DNA from: Parachlamydiales bacterium
GTDB lineage: Bacteria; Chlamydiota; Chlamydiia; Chlamydiales; JAJFMK01
Direction of reading: 5' to 3'
NCBI GenBank assembly: GCA_020050175.1
Contig: JAGVKY010000078.1
Coordinates: 1-10,829 of the forward strand
DNA length: 10,829 nt
The notes under the pieces are model-generated. The model was not told the DNA's origin. It was given only the letters and a program-made list of their open reading frames with translations, and did not search any database. Numbering within the stretch: position 1 is the first letter of the stretch; the number at the start of each line of letters is the position of its first letter. The position numbers and the translations under genes were made by a program. Shown piece after piece: positions 6,361 to 10,829 of the stretch.

Positions 6361-7305
6361 ATGGGTCGTGGATTAATCCCCGTTTCTGGTGGTGAAACTC
6401 CAAAAACAACTCCGATAACACCGCCAGAATGCTCTAAAGTCAGCGCCAAGGAAGAAAAACTTGAATTGGCCGCAAAACATGCTTTGACAGGAAAAGAGCC
6501 TGTCAAAGCTACTGCAACCCTTAAAGAACTTAGCGCCAGAAAAGATTTAGAACAGTCCCCTATAACAGAAAAATTTCAAGAGACCTTTCCGTCAGAAATA
6601 GCTGAAAAAAGAGAAAGAGTAAAAGACTTGGTTGGGATCATAAAAGAGCGCTTCGATTCACCCCATCACTTGACCCAAGATGAGATAAAAAGCTTTTGCT
6701 CGGCTCTTTTTTCCGAAGAACTCCTCCCCACTGCAAATGAAATGAAAGAAGAAAGAGGTGATGTTGTCGCTCTTTTGTCAGACCTTTATGAGGTGGTCAT
6801 TGCCTACGAAAAAGATCCAAATAGCTCAAAATTGTTAACCGGGGGCGATCGATCAGGGGGGGTCAACGGTTCCTATTTTCTCTTGAATGAACAGAGAGAG
6901 ACAAAATGGGTTTTCAAGCCTGAAAAAGAGGAGAGAGAAGGAGTCAGGCAAGGGATTAAAGTGGGCGAAGCTGCTACAAGGGAACACCTTGCCTCCGTCC
7001 TTGATCGAGAGGGGGTTTATCGAGTTCCTCCGACTCTTCATATAGAGCTGGGTGGACAAGTAGGTTCTGTTCAGCAGTTTATACCCCATCTGGGAAGTGC
7101 GATGGTCATCTATACAGATGAAAATGGACCCGAGAACATCCAACAATATTCAAGAGCTGCCATCCAAGGGACGTTTGTTTTCGACATCCGTTTTAACAAC
7201 ACCGATCGCCACCCTGGCAATCTCCTCTTATTAGAAGATGGCAACGTTATCGGGATTGACAATGGATGTTGCATGACGGCTTCGTGGGAAGACTTGCCTC
7301 TCTAA
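6361..7305 (+). CDS. PI3/PI4-kinase-like protein with truncated C-lobe, possible secreted effector
   Basis: The C-terminal half resembles the phosphatidylinositol 3/4-kinase catalytic fold. It shows a glycine-rich loop GGDRSGGVNGSYFL (161-174), a candidate ATP-binding lysine in WVFKPE (K186), the catalytic loop FDIRFNNTDRHPGNLLL (274-290; D282 and N287), and the metal aspartate in GIDNG (D300). Residues 1-155 are charged, rich in K, E and T, and match nothing I know. The layout, an unknown N-terminus before a eukaryotic-like kinase, fits bacterial effectors that act on host membranes, but secretion and substrate are inference. The protein ends 12 residues after GIDNG, whereas related kinases have a further C-lobe. 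The -1 frame continues openly to 7385, so a frameshift is possible. ATG 6361 is preferred over GTG 6358 because AAGG (6352-6355) lies 5 bases upstream. Confidence 0.7.
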   Translation: MGRGLIPVSGGETPKTTPITPPECSKVSAKEEKLELAAKHALTGKEPVKATATLKELSARKDLEQSPITEKFQETFPSEIAEKRERVKDLVGIIKERFDSPHHLTQDEIKSFCSALFSEELLPTANEMKEERGDVVALLSDLYEVVIAYEKDPNSSKLLTGGDRSGGVNGSYFLLNEQRETKWVFKPEKEEREGVRQGIKVGEAATREHLASVLDREGVYRVPPTLHIELGGQVGSVQQFIPHLGSAMVIYTDENGPENIQQYSRAAIQGTFVFDIRFNNTDRHPGNLLLLEDGNVIGIDNGCCMTASWEDLPL

Positions 7306-7356
7306 CTATTCTTTACCCTCATGAATTGAGAGAGCAACATTTTGCCCTGCGAGAGC

Positions 7357-9618
7357 TTAACGACGAAGGCGGTAAGTATTCGTGATCACGGTAACGCTGC
7401 TGAGGGTCATGATGAAAATGGAAAGGAGAGGGGTTAGCCCTGGACCGAAAATGGCGTAGAGAATAGCAAAGATATTGTAAGAGAAGCTGAGGAAAAGATT
7501 TTGCGAAGTGATGGCGCGAGCTTTTTTAGCTAAGCCTCTCGCTTGGATCATCTTTTTGAAGGAACCTCTAATAATAAGATCGGAGACAAAAAGGGTAAGG
7601 TCTTGGCCACCTTCTGGAGAGGCTGAAAGGTTTGCGTTGGAAAGTGCGGGCCCATCATTTACTCCATCACCCACAAAGAAAACTTTGCCACCCTGTTTCT
7701 GAAGGGCGATGACCCGCTCTTTTTTTTGTTCAGGTGTCACAAAGCCTTGATAGTGGGAAATTTGTAACCTTTTGGCAATTTCCTCCACTCTGTCAGTGCG
7801 GTCACCTGAAACAATCTCAATTGAGAGATCTTTGAGAGTGTCAAGCCAATCCTTCATCCCTTCTCTTAGTTTCTCTTGGAAATAGAAAGGGTAAATCTTA
7901 TCTGCTTGATAAAAGAGTTCGACAAAATCTTTCTCAAGAGGCAGCGGGAGAGAAAATTCTTGGAACCATTTTCGCGAACCTAAACGTCTTTCCCCTCCAG
8001 ACATCCCTTTTCCAATCACCTCTTGAATGTCGTCGAGGGGAATTTGAGAGATACCTTTAAGTGAGTTTTTTAAAGAACGGCACAGCGGGTGATTGGAATA
8101 AGTGACGAGAGTTTTTAAAATTCTTTTTTCCTGCTCAGGAAGTCCTTCAAGACCTCCTACGACTTCAGGCTCCCCTTCGGTTAAAGTTCCCGTTTTATCT
8201 AAAAGAAGATGGGTCTCACATCCGAGGAGATCTAATGCCTCCATTCTTCTGACAACAATTCCCTCCTTCCCTAAAAGAGCGGCCAAACGGGACCGAGCTA
8301 AGGGCAGAGCTATCCCGATCGTACAAGGGCAAGCAAGGAGCAAGAGACTTAAAGCATCGAGTGCTCCTCTCCAGAAAAAAAGCAAAATGGAGATGGTTAA
8401 AACTGCAGGCAAAAAAATCGCCACTAGTCGCTCGAGCGGGGTTTTAAAGGGCGAACGGTTTTGAATTCCCTCTTCCATCAGGCTAACCAGAGTATGAAGA
8501 GTGGATCCCGCTTGCGGTGAAAGAACTCTCATCTTGACCCAGCCATCCACTAAACGGGAACCAGCTATTAATTTATCGCTGAGTTTTCTTAGATGAGGGA
8601 GCGATTCCCCTGTTACCACAGATTCATCGACCAGGGCTTCCCCTTCGACCACTTCTCCATCTAAGACAACTTTCTCTCCACGCAAAATGAGGAGTTCATC
8701 GCCGGCTGCAATCTCTTTTAATGGGACCCAATGATCCCCTTTCCTACCTCTTAGAGGGAGGGCGCGTGCCACTTCTAAAAGGCGGTCTCTGGCTTCGCCC
8801 TTCACTCTAATTTCTAAAAGTTTCCCCACTAAAAATAGAGTGGGTAAAAAGGTCGCGGCATCTAAATAGAGAGCAAAATACCCATTTACCACGTTTAAAA
8901 GAGAAAGGGAAAATCCACCCACCACTCCAATCGTAATAAAAGCCTCCAAGCCAAATCTTAAACGGATAAGCGAAGCAAAACCTTGTTTAAGGAGAGGCCA
9001 AGCAGCATAAAACGGAACCGGCAATGCAGTGGTAAAAGCGTAGAGTGAAAAGAAGAGCCCCCAAGTTGAATCCCCTGCTAATTCTTCCGCTAAAAGTGGA
9101 TAGGAGGCCATCATCACATTAAGCGTGCAAAAAGAGGCAATCCCAAGTCTCCACCTTAGATTTTTCTCCCATCCTTTACCATCTAAAGCCTCTAGTTGAT
9201 GGGGTTGATACCCAAGCGATCGGATAGCTGCAAAAATCTCATCTTGATTGACATAGCGGGGCTGGTACCAGACCAGTGCAAGGTCGGTGGTGTAATCAAC
9301 AGTGATAGAGAGAACCCCCCTCATTTTCCCAACCGTCTGCTCCAATAGGTGCTGGCAGGCGGGGCAAAAAAGGCCTTCGATCCAAAAGGCGAGACGGAGC
9401 TCCTCCCCCTCTTTTATTTCCTTCTCCGCGGGGGAAAAAAGACCCAATGCTTCGGCTTTTTCGTAGAGCGGATCTTGAATCGAGGGGTCAATCCCCCGCC
9501 CTTTCAAGACCCGGTAGACAAAGGAGCACCCTTTGCAACAAAAAGGATGCCCATCTTCAAGGAGGGGAGCTGGTGTTTTTTGACAAAGAACACACCCCTT
9601 TTTCTCGACAGTACTCAC
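7357..9618 (-). CDS. Heavy-metal P-type ATPase, CcoI/FixI-like copper transporter
   Basis: The 753-residue membrane pump appears complete. The N-terminus has a CcoI-type metal site, CVLC (9-12) and CCKGC (27-31), then an HMA domain with CPAC (85-88). Membrane helices follow from about 157. The actuator motif TGES is at 336-339, the channel motif CPC at 430-432, the phosphorylation site DKTGTLTEG at 474-482, the HP motif at 510-511 and GDGVND at 650-655. The last helices carry SYN (712-714) and TLSSVTVITN (738-747), resembling Cu(I)-type signatures. CcoI/FixI pumps supply copper for cytochrome oxidase assembly; that role is inferred, as no oxidase gene is here. The only sensible start is GTG at 9618. 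It has no Shine-Dalgarno, and TATAAA on the minus strand ends 8 bases upstream, suggesting a leaderless mRNA. The 3' end converges on the kinase-like gene. Confidence 0.92.
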   Translation of the reverse strand: MSTVEKKGCVLCQKTPAPLLEDGHPFCCKGCSFVYRVLKGRGIDPSIQDPLYEKAEALGLFSPAEKEIKEGEELRLAFWIEGLFCPACQHLLEQTVGKMRGVLSITVDYTTDLALVWYQPRYVNQDEIFAAIRSLGYQPHQLEALDGKGWEKNLRWRLGIASFCTLNVMMASYPLLAEELAGDSTWGLFFSLYAFTTALPVPFYAAWPLLKQGFASLIRLRFGLEAFITIGVVGGFSLSLLNVVNGYFALYLDAATFLPTLFLVGKLLEIRVKGEARDRLLEVARALPLRGRKGDHWVPLKEIAAGDELLILRGEKVVLDGEVVEGEALVDESVVTGESLPHLRKLSDKLIAGSRLVDGWVKMRVLSPQAGSTLHTLVSLMEEGIQNRSPFKTPLERLVAIFLPAVLTISILLFFWRGALDALSLLLLACPCTIGIALPLARSRLAALLGKEGIVVRRMEALDLLGCETHLLLDKTGTLTEGEPEVVGGLEGLPEQEKRILKTLVTYSNHPLCRSLKNSLKGISQIPLDDIQEVIGKGMSGGERRLGSRKWFQEFSLPLPLEKDFVELFYQADKIYPFYFQEKLREGMKDWLDTLKDLSIEIVSGDRTDRVEEIAKRLQISHYQGFVTPEQKKERVIALQKQGGKVFFVGDGVNDGPALSNANLSASPEGGQDLTLFVSDLIIRGSFKKMIQARGLAKKARAITSQNLFLSFSYNIFAILYAIFGPGLTPLLSIFIMTLSSVTVITNTYRLRR

Positions 9619-9655
9619 AGCAAACGTTTATAATTATCCGAACTATGCAACGCAA
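9605..9655. promoter_or_regulatory. Overlapping divergent promoters of the P-type ATPase and deformylase genes
   Basis: Plus strand: TCGACA (9605-9610), 18-bp spacer, perfect TATAAT (9629-9634), then 10 bases to the def ATG at 9645. Minus strand: TTGCGT (9655-9650), 17-bp spacer, TATAAA (9632-9627), then 8 bases to the GTG at 9618. The two -10 boxes share four base pairs, so polymerase can probably occupy only one direction at a time, and each -35 falls in the coding start of the opposite gene. Both transcripts would begin at or next to the start codon. The plus-strand promoter is the more convincing. Confidence 0.6.
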
Positions 9656-10172
9656 GCTTCGTTACTATGGAGATCCGATTCTCCGCCAAAAAGCCAAGCC
9701 AGTTACCGATTTTAACGAGGCTTATCTAAAGCAACTCATCGCAGAGATGGATGAGATCATGCAAAAAAATGATGGGATGGGCCTTGCCGCTCCTCAAGTG
9801 GGAGATCTCCTCCGCGTCTTTATTTTTCGACCCGTCATCGAAGTTTCACCCCGTCAATGGGAGCTTGGCCCCTTAGAAATCTACATTAATCCCACTTTGA
9901 GCAATCCCTCCGAAGAGCTCTGGGTCATCGAAGAGGGATGCCTCTCCATTCCCAAATTGCAGGTTCCTGTCGAAAGACCCTTGGCAATCACCATTGAAGC
10001 CTATGATCTCGAAGGAAAACCTTTTCAAAAGAGTGCGGATGGCATTCTCGCCAGGGCTTACATGCATGAAAACGACCATTTGAACGGTGTGCTGACAATT
10101 GACAGGACAACAAAAAGGGCGCGCCAACAAATTGACAACGCCCTTCGCAAGATAAAAGCAAAATATTCCTAA
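9645..10172 (+). CDS. def: Peptide deformylase
   Basis: It removes the formyl group from the N-terminal methionine of new proteins and is a metal enzyme acting at the ribosome. All three family motifs are present: GMGLAAPQVG (44-53), EEGCLSIP (96-103) and MHENDHLNG (140-148). Predicted metal ligands are C99, H141 and H145, with E142 catalytic. Length is 175 residues, normal for the family. The frame is open far upstream, but MQRKLRYYGDPILRQKAKPV matches deformylase N-termini, and the upstream part is only the ATPase gene read on the opposite strand, so ATG 9645 is chosen. There is no Shine-Dalgarno; TATAAT ends 10 bases upstream, so a leaderless mRNA is likely. The TAA overlaps the stop of the convergent small gene. 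No fmt gene is adjacent here, unlike in many bacteria. Confidence 0.95.
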   Translation: MQRKLRYYGDPILRQKAKPVTDFNEAYLKQLIAEMDEIMQKNDGMGLAAPQVGDLLRVFIFRPVIEVSPRQWELGPLEIYINPTLSNPSEELWVIEEGCLSIPKLQVPVERPLAITIEAYDLEGKPFQKSADGILARAYMHENDHLNGVLTIDRTTKRARQQIDNALRKIKAKYS

Positions 10173-10558
10173 GCTCTTAGACACTCCAATTGAGTAGCTA
10201 AAAGTTTACCACTCGCTCGACCAATACAGCCGTTAATAGCAGGGTTTAGCGAACTTGCTTGTGGCCTATTAAAAAGAGGGTTGTAAACGACAATCTCATC
10301 AGAGATTTTTCTGGCTAATGGATTTTGACAAACAACTTCATGTGCCCCTCTATTTAACTCAGCAAGAACTTTTCTCCCTTCCGCTCTGCTAAGACATACA
10401 GCCTTCATTTGAGCAAGAGGCCTTGATAAAGAGGGTGCTACAACCTCCATCGAAGGTTTTAAGATAGAGAGAGGATCTCTAAAACCATTTTTAATAAATT
10501 GAAGGCCCTGGTTAAAAAGCCCTTGTGCATATGCTAGAGGTCTTACTGCTGCTGCCAT
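10169..10558 (-). CDS. Hypothetical protein, 129 residues
   Basis: I do not recognise this protein. It has the best Shine-Dalgarno in the window, AAGGAG about 9 bases before the ATG (minus strand, near 10568-10573), so it is very likely translated. Its stop TAG overlaps the deformylase TAA in opposite orientation, a 4-base convergent overlap. The protein is basic and has five cysteines, starting MAAAVRPLAYAQGLFNQGLQ and ending with a short amphipathic stretch. There is no signal peptide, membrane helix or known metal motif. A proline- and serine-containing stretch (about residues 26-48) precedes a charged middle (CLSRAEGRKVLAELNRGAHE, 55-74). It could be a lineage-specific protein or a small effector; the sequence alone does not say. 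I see no clear promoter hexamers upstream. Confidence 0.65.
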   Translation of the reverse strand: MAAAVRPLAYAQGLFNQGLQFIKNGFRDPLSILKPSMEVVAPSLSRPLAQMKAVCLSRAEGRKVLAELNRGAHEVVCQNPLARKISDEIVVYNPLFNRPQASSLNPAINGCIGRASGKLLATQLECLRA

Positions 10559-10829
10559 TTTTATTTCTCCTTATTCGGTTTAAGAAAAGTAAAAGGTAAG
10601 CTCTCTAAATTTACCCTTCGTAAACTTTCGATTAATTTTCAATTAAGCCAAACAGGATTCGAAAAAAAATTAAAATTTGCGCTGAAAGAACATTGATAGA
10701 GACAAGTATTTTACTCGATCCAACTTCCTCTGTGTTCTCTGTGGTTTAACTTTTTATTTTTTATTACCACAGAGATTTAATCCTGTTGGATTCTATTCGA
10801 TGGATTCGATATCGGCTGGACGAAGGCTA
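10559..10829. other. Non-coding stretch with short repeats at the window end
   Basis: No convincing gene is seen on either strand. The first 15 bases hold the ribosome site of the minus-strand hypothetical gene. CTCTGTGTTCTCTGTGGT (10728-10745) contains a tandem CTCTGTG and pairs with ACCACAGAG (10766-10774) as an inverted repeat; with one more pair the arms are 10736-10745 and 10766-10775. AACAGGATT (10651-10659) is inverted at AATCCTGTT (10779-10787). GGATTC and ATTCGAT each recur between 10788 and 10810. Confidence 0.5.
10728..10775. repeat. CTCTGTG dispersed-type intergenic repeat with 10-bp inverted arms
   Basis: TCTCTGTGGT (10736-10745) and ACCACAGAGA (10766-10775) are perfect inverted arms around an AT-rich 20-base centre. 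The left side includes the tandem CTCTGTG-TT-CTCTGTG. From memory, ACCACAGAGAACACAGAG-like motifs recur between genes in many environmental bacteria; this was not checked here. Confidence 0.55.

Noticed and set aside
8102..8464. Plus-strand open frame of 120 codons
   Set aside because: Antisense to the ATPase segment containing the CPC and DKTGT motifs; no independent support.
9447..9644. In-frame N-terminal extension of peptide deformylase by 66 residues
   Set aside because: It is antisense to the ATPase N-terminus, matches no deformylase, and the family N-terminus begins at 9645 after a perfect TATAAT.

Overview
The window looks like chromosomal DNA of an environmental member of the Chlamydiae (a Waddlia-, Simkania- or Parachlamydia-like obligate intracellular bacterium). 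The main clue is the gene entering from the left edge: a long, PPi-type phosphofructokinase whose N-terminus matches the chlamydial form as I remember it. A phosphoinositide-kinase-like protein and a dispersed CTCTGTG intergenic motif fit this. The assignment comes from family recognition, not a database search.

Left block (1-4142), metabolism. A minus-strand pair, L-serine dehydratase then pfp (stop and start overlapping by 7 bases), runs leftwards. A plus-strand pair, kbl-tdh (overlapping ATGA), runs rightwards. They diverge from a 171-bp spacer holding a large imperfect inverted repeat, so each promoter carries the same element in mirror image. Together the enzymes turn serine into pyruvate plus ammonia and threonine into glycine, acetyl-CoA and NADH; reversible PPi-PFK could link this carbon to sugar phosphates. 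Common control is an inference.

Middle block (about 4143-7356), accessory and partly decayed. It has a HEPN/MNT toxin-antitoxin pair with a truncated nucleotidyltransferase and a HEPN protein lacking the Arg of its Rx4HxY motif. Then come a formylglycine-generating-enzyme homologue with both catalytic cysteines, an array of TGGCAA half-sites, an ArsR-type regulator remnant, and a PI3/PI4-kinase-like protein that ends just after its metal-binding aspartate.

Right block (7357-10829). A full-length CcoI/FixI-like copper P-type ATPase (minus) and peptide deformylase (plus) diverge from a compact spacer with overlapping -10 boxes. A small unknown gene with a strong Shine-Dalgarno converges on deformylase, their ends overlapping by 4 bases. 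The last 270 bases are non-coding and hold short repeats.

Two themes stand out: probable leaderless transcription (kbl, deformylase, the ATPase), and decay of an accessory island between core metabolic genes.
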